In this document: one piece after another, positions 36,697 to 46,116 of the stretch | Layout of the letters: every line of letters begins with the position of its first letter | Numbering within the stretch: position 1 is the first letter of the stretch | Source: Aminobacter carboxidus | GTDB lineage: Bacteria; Pseudomonadota; Alphaproteobacteria; Rhizobiales; Rhizobiaceae | NCBI RefSeq assembly: GCF_014863355.1 | Contig: NZ_JACZEP010000006.1 | Location: 124,001-188,000 of the forward strand | Length of the DNA stretch: 64,000 bases | Direction of reading: 5' to 3' | Notes under the pieces: generated by a model | Told to the model about the DNA's origin: nothing | The model's input: only the letters and a program-made list of their open reading frames with translations | Database searches by the model: none | Program-made: the position numbers and the translations under genes

Positions 36697-36822
36697 CGAT
36701 GTCGTTGCGGGTGGACCTACAGGTACTTCAGTGGCGACCACAGCGTCCAGCGGCGCCACCAGTGCCGACCGGCATGATCTTGGGTTTCACCTACCTCCCC
36801 TGGCGTTCCGGAAGGGCCGCCA

Positions 36823-36843
36823 CCCCCGCCTCGCCGGCGGGGG
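36823..36843 (+). promoter_or_regulatory. GC-rich stem-loop between urtD and urtE
   Basis: CCCCCGCC (36823-36830) pairs with GGCGGGGG (36836-36843) around a 5-nt loop. It lies 30 bases before the urtE start codon, in a 177-bp spacer without a gene, and no T-run follows. It may be an mRNA processing or stabilising element, or part of a dispersed repeat. Confidence 0.5.
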
Positions 36844-36873
36844 CGCGGGGGGCCCAGCCCGTGGAGTCTGACC

Positions 36874-37569
36874 ATGCTTGAGGTCACCAACGCCATCCTC
36901 CACTACGGCGCGGCCGAGGCGCTGCGCGGCGTCTCGCTGACGGCCGAGGCGGGCAAGATCACCTGCGTGCTGGGCCGCAACGGCGTTGGCAAGACCAGCC
37001 TGATGAGATCGATCGTCGGCCACAACAGGCTGACATCGGGATCCGTTGCCTTCGAGGGGAAGGCGCTCGACCGGAGCGCGGCGTATGATCGCGCCCGGTC
37101 GGGCATCGCATTCGTGCCGCAAGGCAGGGAGATTTTCCCGTTGCTGACGGTCAAGGAAAACCTCGAAACAGGCTATGCCCCACTAGGGCGCGCCGATCGC
37201 AACGTGCCGGGCCATGTTTTCGAGCTGTTTCCGGTGCTGCGGCAGATGCTGTCGCGGCGCGGCGGCGACCTTTCCGGCGGCCAGCAGCAGCAGCTGGCCA
37301 TTGGCCGGTCGCTGGTGATGCGGCCGAAACTGCTGGTGCTCGACGAGCCGACGGAAGGCATCCAGCCCTCCATCATCAAGGACATTGGCCGCGCCATTCG
37401 TTACCTGCGCGACAGCACCGGCATCGGCGTGCTCCTGGTCGAGCAATATCTCGACTTCTGCCGCGACCTCGCCGACGTCGTCTACATCATGGACCGCGGC
37501 CAGATCATGCACCGGGGCCAAGCGGAGGATCTCGATAATCCGGAAGTCCGCAAGCTGATCATGGTGTAG
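36874..37569 (+). CDS. urtE: Urea ABC transporter ATP-binding protein UrtE
   Basis: LivF-type ATPase of 231 residues. Walker A is GRNGVGKTS, the signature is LSGGQQQQLAIGRSL (the run of Gln is typical of UrtE), and Walker B is LLVLDEPTEGIQPS, also a UrtE-specific form. 'VPQGREIFPLLTVKENL' is the Q-loop region. It completes the urea transporter and should dimerise with UrtD. The gene follows the urtD-urtE spacer and is the last in the operon. Confidence 0.96.
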   Translation: MLEVTNAILHYGAAEALRGVSLTAEAGKITCVLGRNGVGKTSLMRSIVGHNRLTSGSVAFEGKALDRSAAYDRARSGIAFVPQGREIFPLLTVKENLETGYAPLGRADRNVPGHVFELFPVLRQMLSRRGGDLSGGQQQQLAIGRSLVMRPKLLVLDEPTEGIQPSIIKDIGRAIRYLRDSTGIGVLLVEQYLDFCRDLADVVYIMDRGQIMHRGQAEDLDNPEVRKLIMV

Positions 37570-37749
37570 CGCCCGAGCAGGACACAAGTGCCCGCTTGGC
37601 AAAGTCGTCGTTGTTGCAACCGTTTCGATCAGGCGTTCCACGGCTGCAGCCATGCGTCGAAGCAGACGTCCGGAATGGCGACCGAACGGCGCGCGAGGGC
37701 ATCCCACCAAAATCACATACAACCAACTATTTGACATCTATTTTGAAAT

Positions 37750-37826
<77 letters not shown>

Positions 37827-37979
37827 TCGTCGGCGAATTCGCGCCGAACACGCCCGGCGCACCGGACGACGCGCGTTCATAACCGATGCGGCGGCAAGCT
37901 TCAACGGGGGAAGTGGCAAATCGCAATGCCCCAGCCAATTGACGCCCACCTACCCGGCATTGTCTAACGGCCGCCAGAC

Positions 37980-38567
37980 ATGTTCACGCTGACGCAACCC
38001 GAAACCTTCGCCCAGGACATCAAGAAGAGCCGGTTCCTGGCTGCCGCCGGGCCGGTGGCCGACGAGGCGGCGGCGAAGGCGTTTGTCGTGGCTCATTCGG
38101 ATGCCGGTGCCAATCACAATTGCTGGGCCTGGCGCGTCGGTCAAAGCTACCGTTTCAGCGACGACGGCGAACCGAGCGGCACGGCGGGCAAGCCGATCCT
38201 GCAGGCGCTCGACGGCCAGTCGCTCGACCATGTCGCCGTGGTGGTCAGGCGCTGGTTCGGCGGCATCCTGTTGGGCAGCGGCGGGCTGGTACGGGCTTAT
38301 GGCGGTACCGCAGCCGCCTGCCTGAGGGCAGCGACCAAGACCGAAATCGTCGTCTCGGTCGAGGCAAAGGTCACCTGCGGCTTTGCTGATCTGGCAATCG
38401 TCCAGGCCCGGCTCGCGGCCCAGCAAGGCGTGCACATGACAGCCGAAACCTTCACCGCGACAGGTGCTGAACTTGTGGTGGCGCTGCCGGAGGCTGACAT
38501 CGCTGTAATCGTGCGGATGATTGCCGACCTGACCAGCGGCCGGGCGACCGTTGACCTGCCGGATTGA
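37980..38567 (+). CDS. IMPACT/YigZ-family protein
   Basis: Protein of 195 residues. 'KKSRFLAAAGPVADEAAAKA' and 'NHNCWAWRVGQSYRFSDDGE' with 'PSGTAGKPIL' are the hallmark of the YigZ/IMPACT N-terminal domain; 'VVVRRWFGGILLGSGGLVRA' is its second conserved block. The C-terminal ferredoxin-like half (about residues 130-195) matches the bacterial two-domain form. Its function in bacteria is poorly defined, with links to translation or stress. It stands alone between the tRNA and a cupin gene. Confidence 0.9.
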   Translation: MFTLTQPETFAQDIKKSRFLAAAGPVADEAAAKAFVVAHSDAGANHNCWAWRVGQSYRFSDDGEPSGTAGKPILQALDGQSLDHVAVVVRRWFGGILLGSGGLVRAYGGTAAACLRAATKTEIVVSVEAKVTCGFADLAIVQARLAAQQGVHMTAETFTATGAELVVALPEADIAVIVRMIADLTSGRATVDLPD

Positions 38568-38777
38568 CCTCGGGCAGGTGCTTAGTCCGATCTAGGCCGG
38601 CTCGACTTTTCGGTGGGCCAAAAGGTAGCGCTCCGGCGTATGATGATGGTGGGACACGATCCCCGTTCGGCACAAGAAGGCCCCCGCCGGATCGGGCATC
38701 AACAGACCCTCAAGTTCTTTAGACACCAAGCCAACGATAGCCTTCAGGCACCGGCCAACCACCGTCAGGAGACCAAC

Positions 38778-39179
38778 ATGGACATCAAACGCAGCGGCTC
38801 GCGGCCTTCGGCAACGCCCTCGCCGGACTATTTCACCGGTGCGGTGCGCCAGGATCCTGTAATCGAAGCGCCGGCGCCGGCCCGGCTGCGTGCCGTCACC
38901 GTCACCTTCGAGCCCGGCGCGCGCACGGCCTGGCACACCCACCCGCTCGGCCAGACGCTGCTTGTAACCTCGGGCCTCGGCTGGGCCCAGGTCTGGGGAG
39001 GAGCCGTCGAAGAGATCCGCACTGGCGACGTGGTCTGGTTCGCACCAGGCGAAAAGCACTGGCACGGTGCTTCAGCGACGACGGCGATGACCCATATTGC
39101 CTTGCAGGAAGCGCTCGACGGCCGCGCCGTCGATTGGCTCGAGCATGTCACGGATGAGCAGTACAAGGCGCCGGCATAA
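38778..39179 (+). CDS. Small single-domain cupin
   Basis: Protein of 133 residues. The first cupin motif is '[20 protein letters not shown]' with two metal-binding His, and the second is '[16 protein letters not shown]' with a further His. These residues are intact, so it probably binds a metal. Members of this small-cupin group include carboxymuconolactone-decarboxylase-associated cupins. CAGGAG upstream supports the start. The surrounding genes are unrelated, so no pathway is assigned. Confidence 0.85.
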   Translation: MDIKRSGSRPSATPSPDYFTGAVRQDPVIEAPAPARLRAVTVTFEPGARTAWHTHPLGQTLLVTSGLGWAQVWGGAVEEIRTGDVVWFAPGEKHWHGASATTAMTHIALQEALDGRAVDWLEHVTDEQYKAPA

Positions 39180-39197
39180 GACGGCGCAGACCATAGG

Positions 39198-40286
39198 CTA
39201 CTGCAGCTCGCCCATCGGTACCGGCGCATCGCCCTCTTGGACGGTCTCGCCCGTGTCGACCGGCATCGGCATGCCGGGCACGGCGGGCGCCGGCAAGGGT
39301 GCGGCCAGCGCGGTGGCCGCCGGTGCCGGGGTGAACAGTTGCGACGCCACGCTGCCGCCGGCCGCCTGCGGCATGTAGCGCACGATCATCTCCTCGACCT
39401 GGGCGTTGCGCTTGCGTGCCGTGTCGCCGCCCATGACGACGATCACCAGCTTGCGGCCATCTGTTTGCACCGAGGTGACAATGTTGAAGCCCGAGGCCCT
39501 GATATAGCCGGTCTTGATGCCGTCGACGCCATTGACCCGCCCGAGCAGGTCGTTGTGGCCACGGACACGCTTGCCGCGGAAATTGAAGTCGGTCGCCGAG
39601 AAATAGGAGTAGTGCTGCGGGAAATGCTTGCGCAGCGCCATGCCGAGCACCGCCATGTCGCGCGCCGTGGTGCGCTGCTGCGGGTCGGGCAGGCCCGAGG
39701 CGTTGCGGAAGACGGTGCTGGTCATGCCGAGCTGGCGCGCCTTCGCCGTCATCTGGCGGGCAAAGCCCTCCTCCGAACCGCCGATATATTCGCCGACGGC
39801 CACCGCGACGTCATTGGCCGACTTGGTGGCCAGCGCGCGGATCGCCGATTCGAGCTCGATCTTCTCGCCACGCTTGAAACCGAGCTTGGAAGGCGGCTGC
39901 GAGCGGGCATTCTCCGACACCGGAATGAACGTGGTCTTGGCCACGCGCCCCTGCTGCATCGCCTCGAAGGTCAGATACAGTGTCATCATCTTGGTCAGCG
40001 AGGCGGGATAGCGCGGTGCCGTCGAATAAGCCTGGTAGAGCGTGCGCCCGTTGGACGCGTCGACGACGATGGCGGCAAACTTGTCCGGCGCCGCCTGCGG
40101 CGCGACGCTCAACGTCTCCGATGTGGCGCAGCCGGCGAGCAGGGTCGCCACGGCAAACAGCGCCACGACATTGCGCCACAGCCCGGACAGCCGAAACCGC
40201 GGAAATCTGAAAGGCAGCAAGGAAGAGTGGGTCTGGGCTTGCAAGGAAAGAACCTGTCGGTGATCGCCAAAATCTGGCTTTGTCAC
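39198..40286 (-). CDS. D-alanyl-D-alanine carboxypeptidase (PBP5/6-like), lipoprotein-type
   Basis: Penicillin-binding serine peptidase with all three motifs: SxxK (SLTK), SxN (SAN) and KTG (DGIKTG). It trims the terminal D-Ala from peptidoglycan stem peptides. The N-terminus 'VVALFAVATLLAGCATSE' carries a lipobox (LLAGC), so it is probably a lipoprotein facing the periplasm. The C-terminal tail is Pro/Ala-rich and lacks an obvious amphipathic anchor helix. The start is uncertain: GTG at 40286 is my choice, but a nearer TTG would also keep the lipobox region, while the open frame extends further up to 40472. Confidence 0.85.
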   Translation of the reverse strand: MTKPDFGDHRQVLSLQAQTHSSLLPFRFPRFRLSGLWRNVVALFAVATLLAGCATSETLSVAPQAAPDKFAAIVVDASNGRTLYQAYSTAPRYPASLTKMMTLYLTFEAMQQGRVAKTTFIPVSENARSQPPSKLGFKRGEKIELESAIRALATKSANDVAVAVGEYIGGSEEGFARQMTAKARQLGMTSTVFRNASGLPDPQQRTTARDMAVLGMALRKHFPQHYSYFSATDFNFRGKRVRGHNDLLGRVNGVDGIKTGYIRASGFNIVTSVQTDGRKLVIVVMGGDTARKRNAQVEEMIVRYMPQAAGGSVASQLFTPAPAATALAAPLPAPAVPGMPMPVDTGETVQEGDAPVPMGELQ

Positions 40287-40460
40287 ATGCCGGCCGGCAG
40301 CGACAGCCGGAAAATTACAGAACGCGCGCCATTCCGTCCATTTGACCTGATGCCACAAACGCATGTTGCACCGGCAGTGTTGAATATTGGTTACACCTGC
40401 CAGCTTGCGCGAAGGATGCCAAATCGGCTCTGTTGGGCCATGCAGCGGGGGTGATTTGGC

Positions 40461-41552
40461 ATGAACGAGCATGATTTCGAGGCCGAGGGCATTTCAGCCA
40501 CGCTCGATCTTACCGTCGGCCACATCGCCAGGCTGGTCATCGAAAGCGGCGGGCGAACGCTCGAGCCGCTGCACCGCGCGCCCTGGATCGATCACGCCGA
40601 CCTGCCCGAAGGCCTGCCCGAGGGTGTCGTCAGGCTATCAGGCGATTTCTTGTGCGCGCCGTTTTCGCGCAGCGATGTCGAGCCAGCACCTCTGCACGGC
40701 TGGCCGGCCAACAGTGCCTGGGATGTCGTTTCCGACGAAGCCATACCGGGCGGTCGCCGCTCGAGCTTCCGGCTGCAGCACAAGGTGATGGGTGCTGTCG
40801 TCGAAAAGACGCTCATCCTGCGCGACGGGCACCCCTTCCTCTACCAAGAGCATGCGTTCACTGGCGGGTCGGGTGCGATCTCGGTCGCCCATCACCCGAT
40901 GACCGAGATGGCCGAAGGCGGACGCCTGGCCTTTTCGCCGAAGCGGCTGGCCGCGACCCCGCCCGATGTCACCGAGCCCGACCCGGCGCGCGGCGCCCAT
41001 CTGCTAGCCTATCCCGCCCGCAGCAGCGACCTCACCCGCTTCCCGGCCGCCGACGGCGGGCAAACCGACCTCACCGACTACAGTGCTTCGCGCCGGCACG
41101 AGGACTTCGTCACCCTCGTTGAGGCCGTCCATGGCGGCATGGGCTGGACGGCGGTGGCGCGCAAGGCTGAGGCCGATGTCGTTCTGGTGCTGAAGAACCC
41201 GGCCGAGCTGCCCGTCACCATGCTGTGGATCAGCAATGGCGGCCGCTGTTACGCGCCATGGAACAGCAGGCATGGCGTGCTCGGCATCGAGGATGGACGC
41301 GCGGCTGTCGGCCATGCCGCGTCACTCGGCGACAACTGGCTGAAGCAGGAAGGTGTCGAGACAGCGTTTGTGCTCGGCGGCAGCGTCACCTTCCGCCAGA
41401 TCGTCGGAGCGCTGCCGCTGGACGGCGGCGACCCGCCGTCGCAGGTGGAAGCGAAGCCGGGCAGGCTGCGCCTCACCTTCGCCGATGGCGGCCACCGCGA
41501 GGTGCCGTTTGACGAAACCTTCCTGCAGATCGGCCAGCAGGTCTTGAAGTGA
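40461..41552 (+). CDS. Conserved protein, tentative galactose-mutarotase-like fold
   Basis: Protein of 363 residues that I cannot assign firmly. Its pattern of beta-rich blocks ('PWIDHADLPEGLPEGVVRLS', 'LHGWPANSAWDVV', 'HPFLYQEHAFTGGSGAISVA', 'LWISNGGRCYAPWNSRHGVL') resembles aldose-1-epimerase-type beta-sandwich proteins. A His in 'LHGWPANS' matches the usual active-site 'LHG' block. No signal peptide is seen. A small P-loop kinase follows 66 bases downstream on the same strand, which suggests sugar metabolism. GGGTGATTTGG precedes the ATG at 40461, a weak ribosome site. Confidence 0.6.
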   Translation: MNEHDFEAEGISATLDLTVGHIARLVIESGGRTLEPLHRAPWIDHADLPEGLPEGVVRLSGDFLCAPFSRSDVEPAPLHGWPANSAWDVVSDEAIPGGRRSSFRLQHKVMGAVVEKTLILRDGHPFLYQEHAFTGGSGAISVAHHPMTEMAEGGRLAFSPKRLAATPPDVTEPDPARGAHLLAYPARSSDLTRFPAADGGQTDLTDYSASRRHEDFVTLVEAVHGGMGWTAVARKAEADVVLVLKNPAELPVTMLWISNGGRCYAPWNSRHGVLGIEDGRAAVGHAASLGDNWLKQEGVETAFVLGGSVTFRQIVGALPLDGGDPPSQVEAKPGRLRLTFADGGHREVPFDETFLQIGQQVLK

Positions 41553-41618
41553 CGCGGCCGCCGCCTCATTTTTGACGGGTGCGGCGGCAGAATGTCATCG
41601 AAACCATCGGGGAGATCC

Positions 41619-42245
41619 ATGTCCGAAATCGCCCACATCGCCGCAACCCTGTTCAAGCGCGCCCATCATGCCGAGCGCTTCGTCATCGGCATCGCCGGAC
41701 CGCCCGGATCGGGCAAGTCGACGCTTTCGGCGGCCCTGCATGACGTCCTGCCCGAAGGTTCCGCCGCGGTGGTGCCGATGGACGGCTTCCATTTCGACGA
41801 TGCGGTGCTGGAAAGGCGCGGCCTGAGCACACGCAAGGGTGCGCCCGAGACCTTCGACTTTGCCGGCTTCGAAGTGCTGCTCAAGCGCCTGCGCGCCGCC
41901 GAACCAGACATCGCCATTCCGGTCTTCGACCGCAGCATCGAGCTGTCGCGCGCCGCGGCCGACATCGTTTCAGCCGACGTCAAGTTCATCCTCGTTGAAG
42001 GCAACTACCTGCTGCTCGACGAGGAGCCGTGGCAGCGGCTGCATCAGCTGTTCGACTTCACCATCTTCGTCGACGTGCCGCGCGAGGAGCTGGAACGGCG
42101 CCTCGTCGAGCGCTGGCGCGAGCATGGCCGTTCGGACGCCGACGCGCGCAACTGGATCGACAGCAACGACATGCCCAACATCGACCGCGTGCTCGCCGCC
42201 AGGCGCGAAGCCGACCTGGTGATCGGACGCACCGGGCCGCTTTGA
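41619..42245 (+). CDS. P-loop kinase of the phosphoribulokinase/uridine kinase type (FrcK/YggC-like)
   Basis: Cytoplasmic kinase of 208 residues. Walker A is 'GIAGPPGSGKST' and a substrate-contacting Asp lies in 'VPMDGFHFDDAVL'. 'KFILVEGNYLLLDEEPWQRL' is the hallmark of the pantothenate-kinase/uridine-kinase/fructokinase-like subgroup, and the lid is around 'RRLVERWREHGRSDADARNW'. I chose the ATG at 41619, with GGGGAG just upstream, over the ATG at 41592. Related rhizobial proteins sit next to sugar transporters; the substrate here is not known. Co-oriented with the mutarotase-like gene. Confidence 0.85.
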   Translation: MSEIAHIAATLFKRAHHAERFVIGIAGPPGSGKSTLSAALHDVLPEGSAAVVPMDGFHFDDAVLERRGLSTRKGAPETFDFAGFEVLLKRLRAAEPDIAIPVFDRSIELSRAAADIVSADVKFILVEGNYLLLDEEPWQRLHQLFDFTIFVDVPREELERRLVERWREHGRSDADARNWIDSNDMPNIDRVLAARREADLVIGRTGPL

Positions 42246-42418
42246 CGGCCGATCGGAAGTCTGGAGTTCCACAGGCCGTTTGATAACCCTGCCGAGGCAT
42301 ATGGCATGGTTTTCGGGGTCGCCGAAGGCGACGAGCGCAGCGGACATTGGGGCCGTGAGCACCGGACGCGGAGAAAACCGCGTCAGGTGACCAGCAGGGT
42401 AGAGTTGACGAATGGCCT

Positions 42419-43123
42419 CTAGCCGCGTGCGGGAATGTTCAGTCCAGCCTGCACCGCCGGCCGCGCGAGGCCGCGCTCCAGCCATGCCGCGACATTTTCG
42501 AAGCTCTTGAAGCCGACCAGGTCGCCGGCATCGTAGAAGCCGATCAGGTTGCGCACCCAGCCGAGCAGCGAGATGTCGGCAATGGTGTAGTCGTCATCCA
42601 TGATCCACTTGCGGCCTTCGAGCCGCTTGTCGAGCACGCCGAGCAGGCGGCGCGACTCGTCGCGGTAGCGCTCGAGCGGACGCTTGTCCGATATCTCGCG
42701 GCCGGCGAACTTGTGGAAGAAGCCGAGCTGGCCGAACATCGGGCCGACCGACGCCATCTGGAAGAACACCCACTGGATGGTCTCGTAGTGGCGGGCGCGA
42801 TCACTGGGGATCAGGCGGCCGGTCTTTTCGGCGAGATAGATCAGGATAGCCCCTGACTCGAACAGCGCCAGCGGCTTGCCGCCGGGACCGTTGGGATCGA
42901 TGATCGCGGGAATCTTGCCGTTCGGGTTCAGCGCCAGGAACTCCGGCGTCCAGCTCTCGTTCTTGCCGATATTGATGGCATGCGCCTCGTAGGGCAGGTC
43001 GAGCTCTTCGAGTGCGATCGACACCTTCACGCCGTTTGGCGTCGGGAAGGAATAAAGCTGGATGCGGTCGGGGTGCTGCGCCGGCCAGCGGGCCGCAATC
43101 GGAAATGGAGTGAGATCGCTCAT
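42419..43123 (-). CDS. Glutathione S-transferase, YghU/YfcG-like (nu class)
   Basis: Protein of 234 residues. The thioredoxin-like domain has 'RIQLYSFPTPNGVKVSIALE', whose Thr-Pro-Asn-Gly block is typical of the nu-class GSTs that reduce disulfides of small molecules and organic peroxides. 'NPNGKIPAIIDP' contains the glutathione-binding cis-Pro and 'FESGAILIYLAEKTG' the Glu-Ser pair. The helical domain has 'DDYTIADISLLGWVRNL'. The ATG at 43123 fits the family start; the open frame continues upstream without support. It lies 3' of the KAS/ACP operon on the same strand, but 144 bases apart. Confidence 0.88.
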   Translation of the reverse strand: MSDLTPFPIAARWPAQHPDRIQLYSFPTPNGVKVSIALEELDLPYEAHAINIGKNESWTPEFLALNPNGKIPAIIDPNGPGGKPLALFESGAILIYLAEKTGRLIPSDRARHYETIQWVFFQMASVGPMFGQLGFFHKFAGREISDKRPLERYRDESRRLLGVLDKRLEGRKWIMDDDYTIADISLLGWVRNLIGFYDAGDLVGFKSFENVAAWLERGLARPAVQAGLNIPARG

Positions 43124-43267
43124 CGTCGGTTCCTCGTGGGGTGGCCCGGCGTGACGCGCGCTGGCCAGAATGGTGGGGGCATGCAAAAGTTAGTTACGCA
43201 GGCGCGCCGCATCAATATGCAGGCGCGCTGTTTATCCCGATGACAGTTGAAGCCGACGACAGCGCGG

Positions 43268-44479
43268 TCAGACCGCCTTCACCGCAACGACGGCGTTGGT
43301 GCCGCCAAAGGCAAAGCCGTTGCTGATCGCCACGCGCACGTCGCGCTTCCTTGCCACGTTCGGCGTCACGTCGAGATCGCAATCGGCATCGGCCTCGCGA
43401 TAGTTGGCGGTCGGCGGCACGATGCCTTCGCGCACCGCGTTGACGCAGGCGATCATCTCGAGCGCGCCAGAGGCGCCGAGGCAATGGGCGTGCATCGACT
43501 TTGTCGACGACACCGACAGCTTGTCGGCATGGGCGCCGAAGACGCGGCGGATGGCGGCCGTTTCGATCTGGTCGTTGGCCTTGGTGCCGGTGCCGTGCGC
43601 GTTGATGTAGTCGACCTCTTCAGGCGCAAGCCCGGCATCGGCCAGGCAGGCGCGCATTGCAGCGGTCGGGCCTTCGACAGTCGGCGCCACGATGTCGGAC
43701 GCGTCACCGGACATGCCGGTGCCGGCAAGCTCGGCCAGGATCGTCGCGCCGCGCGCTGTTGCGTGTTCATACGTTTCGAGCACGACCATGCCCGCACCCT
43801 CGCCGAGGACCAGACCCTGCCTGTCGGCGGAGAACGGACGGCAGGTGTCGGGCGCAACGACGCGCAACGCTTCCCAGCCCTTGATCACGCCCCACACCAG
43901 CGGTGCATCGGTGCCGCCGGCAACGATCGCGTCGGCGCGGCCGAGCAGCAGCTGGTCCATCGCGGTGGCGAAGGCGTGGTTGGACGACGAGCAGGCGGAA
44001 GTGACACCGAACACCGGTCCACGCAGGCCAAGGCTCATGCTGACCTGGCCGGCGGCTGCACCCGGCATGACCTTCGGCACGGTGAAGATGCCGGCGCGGT
44101 TTTTGCCTTCGAGCAGGATAGCGCGATAGTTCTCTTCGATCGCGTCCCAGCCGCAGACGCCGACACCGACGATGGAGCCGACGCGGTGGGTGTTTTTTTC
44201 ATCCACGACCAGGCCGGACTGCCGCATCGCTTCCTTGGCCGCGATGACAGCGAGAAGGCTGAAGCGGTCCATCGAAACGAGCTGCTTGCGCTCGATACCA
44301 TGCTCGGGAAGCTGCTTGATCTCGGCGCCAATGCGGATCTTGAGGTCATGCAATTCGCCATTGGTCAGCGGCCCGATGGCCGGACGGCCAGCGCGCATGG
44401 CATCCCAGATGGCCGGAGCGTCGGTGCCGAGCCCGCAAAGCCCGCCGATACCGGTAATGACGATGCGGGGGCGCTTCAT
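43268..44479 (-). CDS. Beta-ketoacyl-ACP synthase, NodE-like
   Basis: Condensing enzyme of 403 residues. The catalytic triad is intact: Cys163 in '[13 protein letters not shown]', His295 in '[11 protein letters not shown]' and His332 in '[14 protein letters not shown]'. Several blocks ('[14 protein letters not shown]', '[12 protein letters not shown]', '[19 protein letters not shown]', '[16 protein letters not shown]') match my memory of rhizobial NodE, more closely than FabF. It should elongate acyl chains on the ACP encoded one base upstream. No other nod gene is in the window, so this is probably a chromosomal homologue for a specialised lipid rather than Nod-factor synthesis. Confidence 0.88.
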   Translation of the reverse strand: MKRPRIVITGIGGLCGLGTDAPAIWDAMRAGRPAIGPLTNGELHDLKIRIGAEIKQLPEHGIERKQLVSMDRFSLLAVIAAKEAMRQSGLVVDEKNTHRVGSIVGVGVCGWDAIEENYRAILLEGKNRAGIFTVPKVMPGAAAGQVSMSLGLRGPVFGVTSACSSSNHAFATAMDQLLLGRADAIVAGGTDAPLVWGVIKGWEALRVVAPDTCRPFSADRQGLVLGEGAGMVVLETYEHATARGATILAELAGTGMSGDASDIVAPTVEGPTAAMRACLADAGLAPEEVDYINAHGTGTKANDQIETAAIRRVFGAHADKLSVSSTKSMHAHCLGASGALEMIACVNAVREGIVPPTANYREADADCDLDVTPNVARKRDVRVAISNGFAFGGTNAVVAVKAV

Positions 44480-44480
44480 C

Positions 44481-44735
44481 TCAGGCAGATTTTGCAATCA
44501 GGACGCGAACGGCTTCGACCATGTCGCCGACATTCTTGAGGCTGCTCCACGCATCGACGGTGTTCATCTCGATCTCGATGCCGTACTCTTCCTCGAGGTC
44601 GAAGATGATCTCGGTGAGTTCCAGCGAGTGGATGCCGAGCGACGTCAGCTCGGTATCGAGCGTGATCTCTTCGCCACCTTCCTCAGCATGCGCCTTGATC
44701 TTGGCGATGATGTCCGTTGCCAACTGGTCGGCCAT
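44481..44735 (-). CDS. Acyl carrier protein, NodF-like
   Basis: ACP of 84 residues. The pattern '[20 protein letters not shown]' and the following '[20 protein letters not shown]' are close to rhizobial NodF. Ser37 would carry the 4'-phosphopantetheine. The residue before it is His36 instead of the near-universal Asp of the ACP 'DSL' motif, a notable change that could alter recognition by the transferase. Immediately upstream of the NodE-like synthase in the same operon, so it is the likely acyl donor or acceptor for that enzyme. Confidence 0.9.
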   Translation of the reverse strand: MADQLATDIIAKIKAHAEEGGEEITLDTELTSLGIHSLELTEIIFDLEEEYGIEIEMNTVDAWSSLKNVGDMVEAVRVLIAKSA

Positions 44736-44932
44736 AAGTACCCTTCCCCAGAACTCTCAAACTTGCCGAGCCCGTGCCGCGCAGCTCCTGCGCCGGCCCC
44801 GAGCCCGACCTTTCAGACGAAAATCGCCCCCGAATTGAGCCAAAAAGGCGTCCCTGTATAGAAACGGAAACGTCAGGAGGCAACAAGCTTGTATATCGAC
44901 AATTCCGCCAGTGTGGCTAACCTTTGGGCATC

Positions 44933-45787
44933 ATGACATCAGACACATCCTTGTCCGCTCAGACGGACGCAGCGGCAATTTCCTCGCAGCGCGTGGCGGC
45001 GCGCGCCCGCATCGAGGTCGAGCGCAGTGCCGGCCGCAGCCGTCTCGCCCGCCTCTACCAGGACGGCGCGGCCAAGATCAGGCTGCCCGAAACCGACGCC
45101 GATCCATTGGAAGCGGTGCTGATCAACATGGCCGGCGGGCTGACCGGCGGCGACAGGCTTGGCTGGGAGGTTTGCGTCGGCGCGGGCGCACGCGCCGTCA
45201 TCACAACCCAAGCCTGCGAGAAGGTCTACCGCGCGCTTGCCGACCGTGCCGAGGTCGACGTCCGCCTGTCGGTCGGTGCCGGCGGCTGCCTCGCCTGGCT
45301 GCCACAGGAAACCATCGTCTATGACCGCTCGGCCTTTTCACGCAGGCTCGACGCCGACCTCGCCGCCGGTGCGGAAGCGCTTGTTGTCGAAGCCACCGTC
45401 TTTGGCCGCAGCGCCATGGGCGAACGCGTGGAAGGTGGCATGTTCCGCGACCGCTGGCGCGTCAAGCGCGAGGGCCGGCTGGTCCATGCCGAGGATTTCG
45501 CCGTTGGCCCCGACATCGAAGCGACATTCGCCAGCCCGGCCTCGGCGGGCGGGCGGGTCGCCATGGCAACGCTGCTGCTGGTTTCCGACCGCACCGAAAC
45601 GCTGCTGGAGCCGGCGCGCCAGATCATCGGCGACGACGGCGGCGCCAGCCTGTGGACGGTCGCCGGAACTGGCAAGCTTCTTGCGAGGCTTTACGCAGAG
45701 GACGGCTATTCGCTGCGCAAACGACTCGTCCCGCTGGTCGAACTGCTCAACGGGCAGGCAGGCCTGCCCAGACTTTGGTCACTTTAG
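44933..45787 (+). CDS. ureD: Urease accessory protein UreD
   Basis: Accessory protein of 284 residues for assembly of the urease nickel site, acting with UreF and UreG on the apo-enzyme. Typical UreD blocks are '[20 protein letters not shown]', '[11 protein letters not shown]', 'TQACEKVYR', '[19 protein letters not shown]' and '[18 protein letters not shown]'. First gene of the urease cluster; ureA follows after 16 bases. The ATG at 44933 is preferred; an upstream TTG at 44924 gives only three more residues. Confidence 0.95.
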   Translation: MTSDTSLSAQTDAAAISSQRVAARARIEVERSAGRSRLARLYQDGAAKIRLPETDADPLEAVLINMAGGLTGGDRLGWEVCVGAGARAVITTQACEKVYRALADRAEVDVRLSVGAGGCLAWLPQETIVYDRSAFSRRLDADLAAGAEALVVEATVFGRSAMGERVEGGMFRDRWRVKREGRLVHAEDFAVGPDIEATFASPASAGGRVAMATLLLVSDRTETLLEPARQIIGDDGGASLWTVAGTGKLLARLYAEDGYSLRKRLVPLVELLNGQAGLPRLWSL

Positions 45788-45803
45788 GATTTTTGGTACC
45801 GGC

Positions 45804-46106
45804 ATGAACCTGACGCCAAGGGAAAAAGACAAGCTTCTGGTCGCCATGGCGGCGATCGTCGCGCGCAAGCGGCTCGAACGCGGCGTCAAGCTCAACCATC
45901 CCGAGGCGGTCGCGCTGATCTCCGACTTCATCGTCGAGGGCGCGCGCGATGGCCGCCCCGTCGCCGAGCTGATGGAGGCCGGCGCCCATGTCATCACCCG
46001 CGCCCAGGTCATGGACGGCATCGCCGAGATGATCCACGACGTCCAGGTCGAGGCCACCTTTCCCGACGGCACCAAGCTCGTCACCGTCCATGAACCGATC
46101 CGCTGA
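45804..46106 (+). CDS. ureA: Urease gamma subunit UreA
   Basis: Structural subunit of 100 residues, exactly the usual length. '[20 protein letters not shown]', '[20 protein letters not shown]' and '[15 protein letters not shown]' are the classic UreA start, middle and end. The subunit packs with UreB and UreC in the alpha-beta-gamma unit. Begins 16 bases after ureD. Confidence 0.97.
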   Translation: MNLTPREKDKLLVAMAAIVARKRLERGVKLNHPEAVALISDFIVEGARDGRPVAELMEAGAHVITRAQVMDGIAEMIHDVQVEATFPDGTKLVTVHEPIR

Positions 46107-46116
46107 GGTCTTGCCC

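Noticed and set aside
44736-44932. nod box ahead of the NodF-like gene
   Set aside because: I found no sequence resembling the nod-box consensus, and no nodD or nodABC gene is in the window.
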